This document shows, piece by piece, positions 14,860-25,039 of a stretch of 64,000 nt of DNA. A program made the translations under genes and the position numbers. How positions within the stretch are numbered: the first letter of the stretch is position 1; each line of letters starts with the position of its first letter. The DNA comes from Aliiroseovarius sp. Z3. Lineage in GTDB: Bacteria; Pseudomonadota; Alphaproteobacteria; Rhodobacterales; Rhodobacteraceae. The stretch lies in contig NZ_JAFMZK010000008.1 of the NCBI RefSeq assembly GCF_029105185.1, forward strand, positions 1-64,000, read 5' to 3'. The notes below the pieces were generated by a model. It did not search any database. It was not told the origin of the DNA and saw only the letters and a program-made list of their open reading frames with translations.

Positions 14860-17748
14860 ATGCCAAGACGCCAGATATTAACGGACCGTACCCGTGCTGC
14901 TCTTTTCGACTTGCCGACTGATGAAGCTTCATTGTTGCGGCACTACACGTTGGATGATGACGATATTGAACTTATCCGTAAACGACGCAGCGCCCACAAC
15001 AAGCTCGGGTTTGCACTTCAGCTTTGCGCATTCAGATACCCAGGACGCCTGCTGAATTCTGGTGAGATTATTCCGCTAGAAATGGCCGATTTTGTAGCCG
15101 CACAGATTGGTGTGATGGGCATTAATTTGGCGGGATACGCTGAAACCGAAGTGACGCGGCGGCGGCATCTGATCGATCTGAGAGATATCTACGGCTACAA
15201 AATGTTCACTGGGCGAGGCGCGCGGGATCTGACGACTTGGCTTGAAAATGAAGCGGAGGGTGCAAAATCCAACGAGGATTTAGCACGCAGGTTTGTTGAG
15301 GAATGTCGTAAAAAACAGATTATCGTGCCTGCTGTCTCTTCTGTCGAAAGATTGTGTGCCGATGCCCTGGTTGAGGCTGAACGCCGTATTGAAGCCCGCA
15401 TTGTGGATCGATTGTGCGACTCCATCAGAACCAGACTGGACGAAATGCTGACAGAAGACGTTGAAGGTCGCGTCAGCCGATTTGTCTGGCTGCGCCAATT
15501 CGAAGTCGGTAACAACTCTGCAGATATCAACCGTCTATTGGATCGTCTGGAGTTTCTGCGGGAACTCAAATTGTCCCCTGATCTTCTCGAAGATGTCCCA
15601 CCCCACCGGATCACACGCTTGCGCCGCCAAGGCGAGCGGTACTTTACCGACGGGCTGCGTGATATCACCAGCAATCGACGACTGGCGATCATCGCTGTTT
15701 GTGCTGTTGAATGGTCTGCGGCCATTGCCGACGCAATTGTAGAATCTCATGATCGGGTGGTTGGGAAAGCCTGGCGAGATGCAAAGAAACTCTGCAACAC
15801 GCAATTTGCAGATTCAAAGACGGCCTTGAAAACAACCCTGCATGGCTTTTCCAATCTTGGATCGGCTCTGCTTGGAGCAAAGGAAGATGACGCGCCGCTT
15901 GAAGATGCCATTCTTGCTGTAGATGGATGGGATGCTCTAGAACAGCTTGTCGCCACCGCAACGCATCTAACAGATACGATGGCTGCTGAGCCGTTGGCCC
16001 ATGTGGCACAGGGCTTTCACCGCTTCCGGCGGTATGCGCCAAAAATGCTGTCCGCTCTAGAAATCAAGGCAGCGCCTATCGCACAGCCGCTACTGGAAGC
16101 GGCTCAAATTGTCCGCACCGGTAAGAGCAGTGCTAGCCAACCAACAACATTCCTGCGGCGGAATTCCAAATGGCATCGCCACCTTCAGTCGCAGAAGGCC
16201 GATCCCCACCGATTATGGGAAGTAGCCGTCCTGTTCCACATGCGCGATGCATTCCGATCCGGTGATATCTGGTTGCCACACTCGCGGCGATACGCTGACT
16301 TGAAACAAGCCTTAGTACCCCTCGCTGCCGCGCAAAATACGCCACGCTTAAGTATCCCATTTGAGCCGAATGAATGGCTGGATGACCGCAAGGCCCGTTT
16401 GCACGATGGGCTTGAGCGCTTGGCACATGCTGCCAGAAACGGGACGATCCCCGGCGGATCAATCGAAAATGGCACTCTCAAGCTCGATAGATTGACAGCC
16501 GATGTACCTGCTGAAGCAGATCAGTTGGTATTGGATTTGTATCGGCGAATTCCCGAAGTTCGCATCACAGATCTCCTGCTGGATGTTGATAATGCTACCG
16601 GGTTTACAGACGCCTTTACGCATTTGCGAACTGGTGTTCCATGCAAAGATAAGGTTGGACTTTTGAATGTTCTGCTGGCGGAGGGCTTGAATCTGGGGCT
16701 GAGCAAAATGGCAGAGGCGTCCAATACACATGAATACTTCCAGCTCTCGCGTATATCACGGTGGCACATAGAAAGTGATGCAATCAATCGGGCACTCGCC
16801 ATGGTGATCGAAGCGCAATCAGCATTGCCAATGTCGCAGTTTTGGGGTGCTGGCATAACCGCTTCCAGCGACGGCCAATTCTTCCCGGCCACCCGTCAGG
16901 GCGAGGCGATGAACCTTATCAATGCCAAATATGGCAACGATCCCGGGCTGAAAGCCTACACCCACGTCTCGGATCAATTCGGGCCATTTGCCACGCAGAA
17001 TATCCCCGCTACTGTGGGGGAGGCACCCTACATCCTTGATGGTTTGCTGATGAATGCAACCGGCAAGAAGATCAAAGAGCAATACGCTGATACCGGCGGC
17101 TTCACAGATCATGTTTTTGCCGTGACTTCGCTTTTGGCGTATCGCTTCATTCCCCGCATCCGGGATTTGCCATCAAAGCGGCTCTATGTCTTTGATCCCG
17201 CCGACGCACCCAAAGAGCTGAAAAGTTTGATTGGCGGCAAGATCAGAGAAAATACCATCATCGAGAATTGGCCTGATATTTTGAGAAGTGCCGCCACCAT
17301 GGTCGCCGGGATAATGCCACCAAGCCAGCTTTTGCGAAAGTTTGCGTCGTATCCACGTCAGCACGAACTGGCCGTCGCCCTTCGGGAGATCGGCCGCATC
17401 GAACGCACTCTGTTCATCATTGATTGGCTGCTCGATGCGGACATGCAGCGTCGTGCACAGATTGGTTTGAACAAAGGTGAGGCGCATCACGCCCTGAAGA
17501 ATGCATTGCGCATTGGTCGCCAAGGAGAGATCAGGGACCGGACCGCAGAAGGCCAGCACTATAGAATGGCAGGTCTCAATCTCCTTGCTGCTGTGATCAT
17601 TTATTGGAACACAGCCCAACTCGGTGAGGCCGTAAAACAGCGCCAAAAGGCCGGGTTGAACTGTTCGCCAGAGCTTCTGGCGCATATCTCGCCGCTCGGA
17701 TGGGCGCATATCCTGCTCACAGGCGAATACAGATGGCCAAAATCATGA
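14860..17748 (+). CDS. tnpA: Tn3-family DDE transposase
   Basis: 962-aa full-length transposase. The N-terminal DUF4158-type domain (RTRAALFDLPTDEASLLRHYTL... KLGFALQLCAFRYPGR) binds the terminal repeats. The C-terminal catalytic core has SSDGQFF (Asp671), the segment with Asp744 (YADTGGFTDHVFA) and LNKGEAHHAL with the probable catalytic Glu874. The gene ends about 10 bp before the right terminal repeat. No frameshift is seen, so the enzyme is probably active. Confidence 0.95.
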   Translation: MPRRQILTDRTRAALFDLPTDEASLLRHYTLDDDDIELIRKRRSAHNKLGFALQLCAFRYPGRLLNSGEIIPLEMADFVAAQIGVMGINLAGYAETEVTRRRHLIDLRDIYGYKMFTGRGARDLTTWLENEAEGAKSNEDLARRFVEECRKKQIIVPAVSSVERLCADALVEAERRIEARIVDRLCDSIRTRLDEMLTEDVEGRVSRFVWLRQFEVGNNSADINRLLDRLEFLRELKLSPDLLEDVPPHRITRLRRQGERYFTDGLRDITSNRRLAIIAVCAVEWSAAIADAIVESHDRVVGKAWRDAKKLCNTQFADSKTALKTTLHGFSNLGSALLGAKEDDAPLEDAILAVDGWDALEQLVATATHLTDTMAAEPLAHVAQGFHRFRRYAPKMLSALEIKAAPIAQPLLEAAQIVRTGKSSASQPTTFLRRNSKWHRHLQSQKADPHRLWEVAVLFHMRDAFRSGDIWLPHSRRYADLKQALVPLAAAQNTPRLSIPFEPNEWLDDRKARLHDGLERLAHAARNGTIPGGSIENGTLKLDRLTADVPAEADQLVLDLYRRIPEVRITDLLLDVDNATGFTDAFTHLRTGVPCKDKVGLLNVLLAEGLNLGLSKMAEASNTHEYFQLSRISRWHIESDAINRALAMVIEAQSALPMSQFWGAGITASSDGQFFPATRQGEAMNLINAKYGNDPGLKAYTHVSDQFGPFATQNIPATVGEAPYILDGLLMNATGKKIKEQYADTGGFTDHVFAVTSLLAYRFIPRIRDLPSKRLYVFDPADAPKELKSLIGGKIRENTIIENWPDILRSAATMVAGIMPPSQLLRKFASYPRQHELAVALREIGRIERTLFIIDWLLDADMQRRAQIGLNKGEAHHALKNALRIGRQGEIRDRTAEGQHYRMAGLNLLAAVIIYWNTAQLGEAVKQRQKAGLNCSPELLAHISPLGWAHILLTGEYRWPKS

Positions 17749-17757
17749 CCAAACAAG

Positions 17758-17795
17758 CTTATGATACGATTCCGCCCCCAGCCGGATCAGACCCC
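17758..17795 (-). repeat. Right terminal inverted repeat of the transposon (38 bp)
   Basis: Reverse complement begins GGGGTCTGATCCGGCTGGGG and matches the left end at 37 of 38 positions. It is followed directly by the second CCAAT duplication. Confidence 0.95.
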
Positions 17796-18116
17796 CCAAT
17801 TGTGGAGCGCGACCAAGTGAAATACTTCGAAGCCGACAAGAGCCGGCAGGCGGAGCGCTTTGCGATGGTGGACGCGCGGATCAGGACGCGGTTGGATCAA
17901 CTCGCCGCCGCCATGAAGGACGCAGATTGGTTGGCTGGCTCGTTCAGCGCCGCTGACATCCTCATGGTCCATGCGATCCGCAGGCTGGAAGGGTCAGGGA
18001 TCCTCGAAGATTATCAGGTGTTCATGGACTACATCGCCCGTGCAGAGGCCCGACCGGCCTATCAGCGGGCATTCGCAGCCCAGTTCAAGGTTTTCCAGAA
18101 CGCCTCATCCACGTGA
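17796..18116 (+). pseudogene. Glutathione S-transferase, 3' part (split by transposon)
   Basis: C-terminal remainder of the GST, in frame with the piece at 5829-6181. It begins with the right CCAAT duplication and reads IVERDQVKYFEADKSRQAERFAMVDARI, then DWLAGSFSAADILMVHAIRR, the conserved GST C-terminal N-capping/hydrophobic-staple region (S-x-A-D). It has no own start codon or ribosome-binding site. The stop is the TGA at 18114-18116. Confidence 0.92.
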
Positions 18117-18249
18117 GTTGGACATTCATCGACAACGGGCGAACAGTGGTTTCGCGCGCACCGCGGACATAGTGCCGAAATCCAAAGCTTCAGCCGTGAT
18201 CGCGTGATGCGCTGCGAATATTTTCAACGACACCCGACAGGGCAGGGGC

Positions 18250-20027
<1,778 letters not shown>

Positions 20028-20079
20028 TTAATAGATAAGCACAATTTAGATAAAACGCCCCTGAGACTCGGAATAGTTT

Positions 20080-20943
20080 ATGCCAGGCACCCCGCTTTCA
20101 AATCTGCCTCTGGACTGGGTCCGTGCGTTCGAGGCCGCGGGGCGCACGGGCAGTTTCACCGCAGCGGCGGCGGACACCGGCCTGACACAGGCCGCGATCA
20201 GCCAACGGATCGGCAATCTTGAGGCGCGATTGGGTGCGACCCTGTTCATCCGCCAACCACGCGGCGTCATTCTGTCGGTCGAGGGGGAGGCGTGGCTTCC
20301 TTACGTCACGCACGCGCTGGGGACGTTGCGCCAAAGCTCGGAAGAGCTGTTTGGCATTCAACGACAACGGGTGACGGTTTGGGCCAGCGCATCGGTGCTG
20401 CAATTGTGGATCGCGCCGCGGGTGGCAGGGCTGTCACTGGGCCACGAGGTGGAGTTGAGCTTCAAGACGCAGGTTCTGGCGTCCGAGGATGGGCCGGGGG
20501 CAGCGGGCATTCGCATTCGCTATGGAAACGGCGATTGGGACGTCGCCCGGCGCGCGCGGCTGTATGACGAGGCGCTGACTCCGGTGGCATCGCCTGCCGT
20601 GTTGAAGTCAGCGGGGCAGGGGGGGTGGCAGGATCTTCCACGCCTTGGCCTGTCTGGCCCCCGTCTGGGATGGCATGACTGGGCGCAGGCAACCGGAGAC
20701 GCGCCGACGCCGGTGCCCTTGCTGCGATTTGACACGTTCACCGCTGCGCTGTCGGCGGCCGAGGCTGGGGCGGGCGTATTGCTGGCCTCGTTGCCCTTGG
20801 TGCAGGGCGCGATCGACGCCGGACGGCTTGCGCGCCTGTCAGATGCGGTGCTTCCGTCGGAAAATTCATACTGGATGGTTGCCGAAGATCGTGACGTCAC
20901 CCGCCGCCAGTGGGAGGCGTTGACTCGTCAGTTCTGCGCTTGA
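20080..20943 (+). CDS. LysR-family transcriptional regulator
   Basis: 287-aa regulator. The N-terminal winged helix (LDWVRAFEAAGRTGSFTAAAADTGLTQAAISQRIGNLEARLGATLFIR) is of the GcvA type, followed by a periplasmic-binding-like effector domain with the RIRYGNGDWD strand. It is transcribed divergently from tmpAB across a 97-bp gap, the classical arrangement for a LysR activator of its neighbour operon. The effector is unknown; a trimethylated aminophosphonate would be the simplest guess. Confidence 0.88.
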   Translation: MPGTPLSNLPLDWVRAFEAAGRTGSFTAAAADTGLTQAAISQRIGNLEARLGATLFIRQPRGVILSVEGEAWLPYVTHALGTLRQSSEELFGIQRQRVTVWASASVLQLWIAPRVAGLSLGHEVELSFKTQVLASEDGPGAAGIRIRYGNGDWDVARRARLYDEALTPVASPAVLKSAGQGGWQDLPRLGLSGPRLGWHDWAQATGDAPTPVPLLRFDTFTAALSAAEAGAGVLLASLPLVQGAIDAGRLARLSDAVLPSENSYWMVAEDRDVTRRQWEALTRQFCA

Positions 20944-20978
20944 CCTTACGTAAGGTAAAAGCACGCTTCGTGCATTTT
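20943..20978. terminator. Palindrome plus hairpin after the LysR gene
   Basis: The perfect palindrome ACCTTACGTAAGGT (20943-20956) starts at the last base of the LysR stop codon. It is followed by the hairpin GCACG-CTT-CGTGC (20961-20973) flanked by AAAA and ATTTTCTT. The hairpin looks like an intrinsic terminator usable on both strands. The palindrome may be an operator for the biotin transport operon downstream. Confidence 0.5.
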
Positions 20979-21046
20979 CTTGCGGCATTCCATTCCGTCC
21001 CCCGTTAAAAGGCCGGTGACCGAGTGACCAAGGGGCCGGTAACCGC

Positions 21047-21772
21047 GTGAGAGACACGACTGCCACGGCACAGATCCGCTTTGCTTCTGTCGATCATGTG
21101 ATTGACGGGCGCGCGATTCTGTCTGGTGTGTCGGTCGATTTGAGCGCCCGGCGGATCGGTGTGATTGGTCGCAACGGGTCGGGCAAGACCACGTTTGCGC
21201 GCATTTTGGCCGGGCTGGTTGCGCCAAGCGCGGGCACGGTCACAATCGACGGGATCGACCCAGCGAAAGATCGTCGCGCGGCGCTGTCGCTGGTGGGTAT
21301 TCTGTTTCAGAACCCCGATCATCAGATCATCTTCCCGACGGTGATCGAGGAGGTTGCCTTTGGTCTTCGCCAGCAAGGCGTGGATGACCCCGATGCGCGC
21401 GCGGGCGCGGTGCTGGACCAATTTGGCAAGGCCCATTGGCGCGATGCCCATGTGCACAGCCTGTCGCAAGGCCAGAAACAACTGGTCTGTCTGATGTCGA
21501 TCCTTGCGATGACGCCACGCATTCTGATCTTGGACGAACCTTTCGCCGGGCTGGATATTCCGACGCGGATGCAGCTTGCCCGCTATCTGGACCGTTATGA
21601 CGGCACGCTGGTGCATGTGTCGCACGACCCGCGCGATCTTAAGGGGTATGACCATGTGTTGTGGTTGGAACGGGGTGTGCTGAAGGGGCAGGGGGCCGAT
21701 GTGCTGGACGCCTTCACCAAGGACATGACGCAGCAAGGAGAGAGCGATGATATCTCTGACCTCTCCCGTTAG
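21047..21772 (+). CDS. bioM: BioM, ATPase of the ECF-type biotin transporter
   Basis: 241-aa ABC ATPase that powers biotin import together with BioN and BioY. It carries Walker A GRNGSGKTT, the Q-loop region VGILFQNPDHQIIFPTV typical of CbiO/EcfA proteins, signature LSQGQKQL, Walker B ILILDEPFAGLD and a switch His in HVSHDPRD. It begins with a GTG at 21047 preceded by AAGGGG. Its 3' end overlaps bioN by 26 nt. Confidence 0.88.
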   Translation: MRDTTATAQIRFASVDHVIDGRAILSGVSVDLSARRIGVIGRNGSGKTTFARILAGLVAPSAGTVTIDGIDPAKDRRAALSLVGILFQNPDHQIIFPTVIEEVAFGLRQQGVDDPDARAGAVLDQFGKAHWRDAHVHSLSQGQKQLVCLMSILAMTPRILILDEPFAGLDIPTRMQLARYLDRYDGTLVHVSHDPRDLKGYDHVLWLERGVLKGQGADVLDAFTKDMTQQGESDDISDLSR

Positions 21773-22358
21773 GACGCGCGCGCACGACTGGCCCGTCGGG
21801 CTGAAACTCGCGGCGCTGTGCATGGCAACCGTGCTGTTGTTCAAAGCGCAGAGCCTTTGGGTGCACGCGGGGGCCTTTGCAGGAATGCTGACCTTGTATC
21901 GCCTGCCCGGTCCGGTGTTCTTCCGGGCTGGACTGCGGGCGTTGCGCGTGCTGTGGCCCTTCGTTGCGATGCTGGTGCTGTATCACCTTGTGACGCGCAC
22001 GCCCTACGTGGGAGGGGTGATCGTTTTGCGAATGATCACGGCGGTTGGGCTGGCAACCTTGATGACGATGACCACGCAATTGTCGGACCTGATCGCGGTG
22101 GTGCGCTGGCTGGCGACACCCCTGCGCGCCCTGGGTCTGAAAACCGCGTATCTTGAGACTGCCATTGCACTGGTGATCCGCTTCACCCCGGTTCTGCTGG
22201 CCAAAGGCACAAAGCTGATCGACGCGTGGCGCGCCCGATCGCCGCGCCGCCCCGGCTGGCGCATTATCTTACCGTTTACGGTCCTTGCGCTGGATGACGC
22301 GGACCACATCGCCGAGGCGCTGCGCGCGCGCGGCGGTTTCGATGCCATGAAGGAGTGA
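21747..22358 (+). CDS. bioN: BioN, EcfT-type membrane subunit of the biotin transporter
   Basis: 203-aa transmembrane coupling protein (EcfT/CbiQ family) with about five membrane helices. The C-terminal coupling segment IDAWRARSPRRPG and the final EALRARGG helix contact the ATPase; these Ala-Arg-Gly/Ser elements are the EcfT hallmark. It overlaps bioM and is 3 nt from bioY. BioMN energises uptake by BioY. Confidence 0.85.
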   Translation: MISLTSPVRTRAHDWPVGLKLAALCMATVLLFKAQSLWVHAGAFAGMLTLYRLPGPVFFRAGLRALRVLWPFVAMLVLYHLVTRTPYVGGVIVLRMITAVGLATLMTMTTQLSDLIAVVRWLATPLRALGLKTAYLETAIALVIRFTPVLLAKGTKLIDAWRARSPRRPGWRIILPFTVLALDDADHIAEALRARGGFDAMKE

Positions 22359-22361
22359 AAC

Positions 22362-22907
22362 ATGGAAAAGAACGTGACCTTGATTGCCCTGTTTGCCGCG
22401 TTGATTGCGGCCTTGGGGCTAATTCCACAAATTGCGCTGCCGTTCGGTGTGCCGATCACCGCACAAAGTCTTGGCATCATGCTGTGCGGCACGGTGTTGG
22501 GCGCGAAACGCGGGGCCTTGGCGGTTCTGCTGTTCCTGCTTCTGGTGGCGCTGGGTCTGCCGCTTCTGGCCGGTGGTCGCGGCGGTCTGGGTGTGTTCAC
22601 CAGCCCAACGGCCGGGTTCCTTGTGGGCTTCCCAATCGCGGCCTTCGTTACTGGCCTGATCACCGAGAAGTGGCGCAAGGGTCCGCTGGCTGTCAGCGCA
22701 GGTGTTGCGTCGGTCATCGGCGGGATCGTGGTGCTTTACATCTTTGGGATCGCGGGCTTGTCGATGGTGCTGGGTAAATCGGTGCCCGAGGCCACCGCGC
22801 TGGTATCAGCCTTCATACCCGGTGACATCTTGAAAGCTGCCATTGCCGGGATGCTGACCGCCGCCTTGGCCAAGGCGCGCCCGGCGAGTGTTCTGTCACG
22901 CGCTTGA
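22362..22907 (+). CDS. bioY: BioY, biotin-binding S component
   Basis: 181-aa membrane protein of the BioY family with six hydrophobic segments. Family features include QIALPFGVPITAQSLGIMLCGTVLGAKRG near the N-terminus, the AGGRGGLGVFTSPTAGFLVGFPIAAF motif region, and SAFIPGDILKAAIAG at the C-terminus. It binds biotin with high affinity and associates with BioMN. It is the last gene of bioMNY. No BioR-type operator (TTATnnATAA) was seen upstream of the operon. Confidence 0.92.
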   Translation: MEKNVTLIALFAALIAALGLIPQIALPFGVPITAQSLGIMLCGTVLGAKRGALAVLLFLLLVALGLPLLAGGRGGLGVFTSPTAGFLVGFPIAAFVTGLITEKWRKGPLAVSAGVASVIGGIVVLYIFGIAGLSMVLGKSVPEATALVSAFIPGDILKAAIAGMLTAALAKARPASVLSRA

Positions 22908-22915
22908 AGCGGGCG

Positions 22916-23662
22916 TCAGCCCTTATCAAACAGACGACCCAGCCCCTTGCGTGGGTCGTCTATTCCCGCAAGTCGAAGCATATGCCACGCCAGCGCCAGA
23001 TTGCTGGCAAGGACGGGTTTGCCGGTGGCGTCCTCGATTGCCGGAATGACATCAAGACATCTCAGAGCCGTGCATGAAATCACGATGGCGTCGCAAGGTG
23101 CGGCGTCGGCCACGTGTCGGGCGGCGGCAAGGATCGAGGGCGGGGTGATCCGTGACACGATCTGGTCATTGCTTTCCTCGAACGAGCCAAAACTGGCGAT
23201 CTGGAACCTGGCGTCGGTCAGCCGGTCGCGCATGGCTTGCGAGACGTCTGCGACATAGGGCGACAGGAAACCCAGCCGTGTGACACCCAGATGCCGCCCC
23301 GCCGCGATAATCGCGGTTAGCGGGTCGGTGACGGCAGCATTGGGGCAGACCGACCGGATCGCGGCGGCCACCTTGTCCGGTCCGATGACGGACGTGGCCG
23401 AGGTGCAGGCATAGCCGATGACATCAAAGGACAGGGCAGGGGGCAACAGCCGCGCGGCGGCGGGCAGGTCGGCCAGCATTTGCGGCAGCGTGTCGGGGCG
23501 GATCTCCGGCCCCATCGGGATACGTGTGTGATAGAGCGCGACGCCGGGCAGATCCATAATCCGCCGAAATTCGTTCTCCAGCGTTTCGTCGTTTTCCAGC
23601 ACGATCACGCCCAGATTGGCGCGGGTGCCGATGCCTTGGTCCGTGTCGAAGGTCAATTTCAT
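22916..23662 (-). CDS. Asp/Glu racemase-superfamily protein (maleate isomerase/EutA-like)
   Basis: 248-aa protein of the Asp/Glu/hydantoin racemase superfamily, arylmalonate decarboxylase/maleate isomerase branch. The two catalytic cysteine contexts are visible: VIGYACTSATSVIG and AIVISCTALRCLDVIP. It follows directly after the M24 hydrolase gene with no gap. In ectoine degradation, EutA (this family) and EutD/DoeA (M24) occur together; the rest of that pathway is not in the window, so the substrate remains open. Confidence 0.75.
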   Translation of the reverse strand: MKLTFDTDQGIGTRANLGVIVLENDETLENEFRRIMDLPGVALYHTRIPMGPEIRPDTLPQMLADLPAAARLLPPALSFDVIGYACTSATSVIGPDKVAAAIRSVCPNAAVTDPLTAIIAAGRHLGVTRLGFLSPYVADVSQAMRDRLTDARFQIASFGSFEESNDQIVSRITPPSILAAARHVADAAPCDAIVISCTALRCLDVIPAIEDATGKPVLASNLALAWHMLRLAGIDDPRKGLGRLFDKG

Positions 23663-24826
23663 TCAAATCACCGGAAGCTCTTGCGGGGCGCGGGTGGTCA
23701 GAAGCTCGGCCCCACCCGCCCGCACAACGATGTTTTCTTCATGCACCATGATCCGTCCGTCACCATAACCCAGCGATGGCTCCAAGGTCAGGACCATGTT
23801 TTCCTGCAAAACTGTGTCATCGAACGCGGCGTGGGATGGCCATTCGGTCAGTTGGATCCCCAGCCCATGCCCCAACCGGCCTACATCGCCGCCCTGGTCG
23901 TCCATTTCGGCAATCACGCTTTGCATCGCGCGGAACAGATCGCGGCAGGTGATGCCGGGGCGCGCGGCGTTGATCCCGGCTTCGGTTGCGCGCCACAGCA
24001 CATCATAGGCGCGGCGGGACAGGTCATCGGCGTGACCCACCGCCCAGTTGCGGTCGAAATCGCAGAAATACCCATCCAATGTGGCGCCGGTGTCCAGCAT
24101 CAGGATATCGCCGCGCGACAAGGGTCGGGGTGATGGGGGCGAGATCACATCGTGATACCCGCCCTGATCCGCACCACCGACCAGATAGGGCACATCATCG
24201 GCCCCTTGCGCCAACGCTTCGCGACGGAACGCCCTGAAAAGGGCTTCCATGGGCAGACCCTCGTGCGCGAGGTCGGGAACCTTGGCGAAGGTGCGCGATC
24301 CGATTGCGCAGATATGGGCGATCTTTTTGATCTCGCGTTCGGATTTCACCATCCGAAGGCTGCGGATGATCCCGGTGGCGTCGGAGATGTGCAAACCGGG
24401 AAGTGCGGCCAAAAGCCGTTCGTAATCGCCAAGGGGCATACGCAGCATCGTCTCGTGCCCCTTCATCACGCCAATTGACGCGCTGCCGCGGGCAAACGGG
24501 GTCAGCAGATCGATCAACAGGCTGATCCCGTCATCGGCGGGCGCTGGGGCGGACCAAGTGCGGATGTCGTCGATCCATGTGGTGCGCATCAGGGCCGCGC
24601 CGATTTCGGGAATGATCGCGATTGGCTTGCCGGTGGCTGGCACGAACAGGAACCAAGGGCGCGTCGGGCTTTGCCAGAACAGCGTGTGAAAGCCCGAGAA
24701 ATATCGCACCTCGGGTTCCGTCATCAAAAGCAGTCCGGCCAGCCCCGCATCTGCCATACGGGTCTGCGCGCGGGCGGTGCGTGTGGCAAATTCGTCTTCG
24801 GGAAAACCTCGGGGTGGTTCAGACAT
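23663..24826 (-). CDS. M24-family metallohydrolase (Xaa-Pro peptidase/ectoine hydrolase-like)
   Basis: 387-aa 'pita-bread' hydrolase. An N-terminal creatinase-like domain (residues 1-150) precedes the M24 catalytic domain. Metal ligands are visible in MLDTGATLDGYFCDFDRN (two Asp), GRLGHGLGIQLTEWP (His), LTLEPSLGY (Glu) and VHEENIVV (Glu). This domain arrangement fits Xaa-Pro dipeptidases, creatinases and ectoine hydrolase DoeA/EutD. The EutA-like neighbour hints at the last. It is divergent from the LuxR/hydrolase gene and has a palindrome (24870-24887) upstream. Confidence 0.78.
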   Translation of the reverse strand: MSEPPRGFPEDEFATRTARAQTRMADAGLAGLLLMTEPEVRYFSGFHTLFWQSPTRPWFLFVPATGKPIAIIPEIGAALMRTTWIDDIRTWSAPAPADDGISLLIDLLTPFARGSASIGVMKGHETMLRMPLGDYERLLAALPGLHISDATGIIRSLRMVKSEREIKKIAHICAIGSRTFAKVPDLAHEGLPMEALFRAFRREALAQGADDVPYLVGGADQGGYHDVISPPSPRPLSRGDILMLDTGATLDGYFCDFDRNWAVGHADDLSRRAYDVLWRATEAGINAARPGITCRDLFRAMQSVIAEMDDQGGDVGRLGHGLGIQLTEWPSHAAFDDTVLQENMVLTLEPSLGYGDGRIMVHEENIVVRAGGAELLTTRAPQELPVI

Positions 24827-24869
24827 GGTTGGTCCTTCGGCCGCGAATGCGATGTTGAAAACAGACTAA

Positions 24870-24887
24870 CCACAGATTTAACTGTGG
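24870..24887. promoter_or_regulatory. Operator-like palindrome between divergent genes
   Basis: CCACAG-ATTTAA-CTGTGG, a perfect 18-bp palindrome 44 bp upstream of the M24 gene. No cognate regulator can be named. Confidence 0.5.
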
Positions 24888-24999
24888 GTATAAGCGTTTT
24901 CGCCAACCCGTTGGCTCGGCCCGTTAATTTTGCGTCAAATCCTTCCCGAACTGTGGTGTGACCCTTGGCGGAAAACGACTTTTTCGCTAACGTGCATTG

Positions 25000-25014
25000 G
25001 TCGGTTTAACCGAC
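25000..25014. promoter_or_regulatory. Operator-like palindrome upstream of LuxR/hydrolase gene
   Basis: GTCGGTTTAACCGAC has perfect 7-bp arms around a central T, 25 bp before the ATG at 25040. It may be a binding site for the LuxR-type HTH of the downstream protein. Confidence 0.4.
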
Positions 25015-25039
25015 AGAGGACATCACCGGGACAAACGCG

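Larger units (their letters stand above)
6182..17795. mobile_element. Tn3-family transposon with envelope-modification cargo (11,614 bp)
   Basis: Bounded by 38-bp terminal inverted repeats that differ at one position and begin GGGGTCTGATCCGG. It is flanked by CCAAT duplications and inserted in a GST gene. The right third carries tnpR and tnpA, divergent around a res-like region. The left and centre carry a PAP2 phosphatase, GT2, ArnT-like glycosyltransferase and LAB_N protein operon, a two-component system, and an alpha/beta hydrolase. No antibiotic- or metal-resistance gene of a familiar kind is present. Both ends, transposase, resolvase and duplication look intact, so the insertion appears recent and possibly still mobile. 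Confidence 0.93.

Noticed and set aside
20943-20956. BioR operator for bioMNY
   Set aside because: The palindrome ACCTTACGTAAGGT does not match the TTATnnATAA-type BioR box, so no regulator is assigned.
22916-24826. Full ectoine degradation cluster
   Set aside because: Only the EutA-like and M24 genes are present; eutB, eutC and doeB-type genes are absent here, so a pathway call is not supported.
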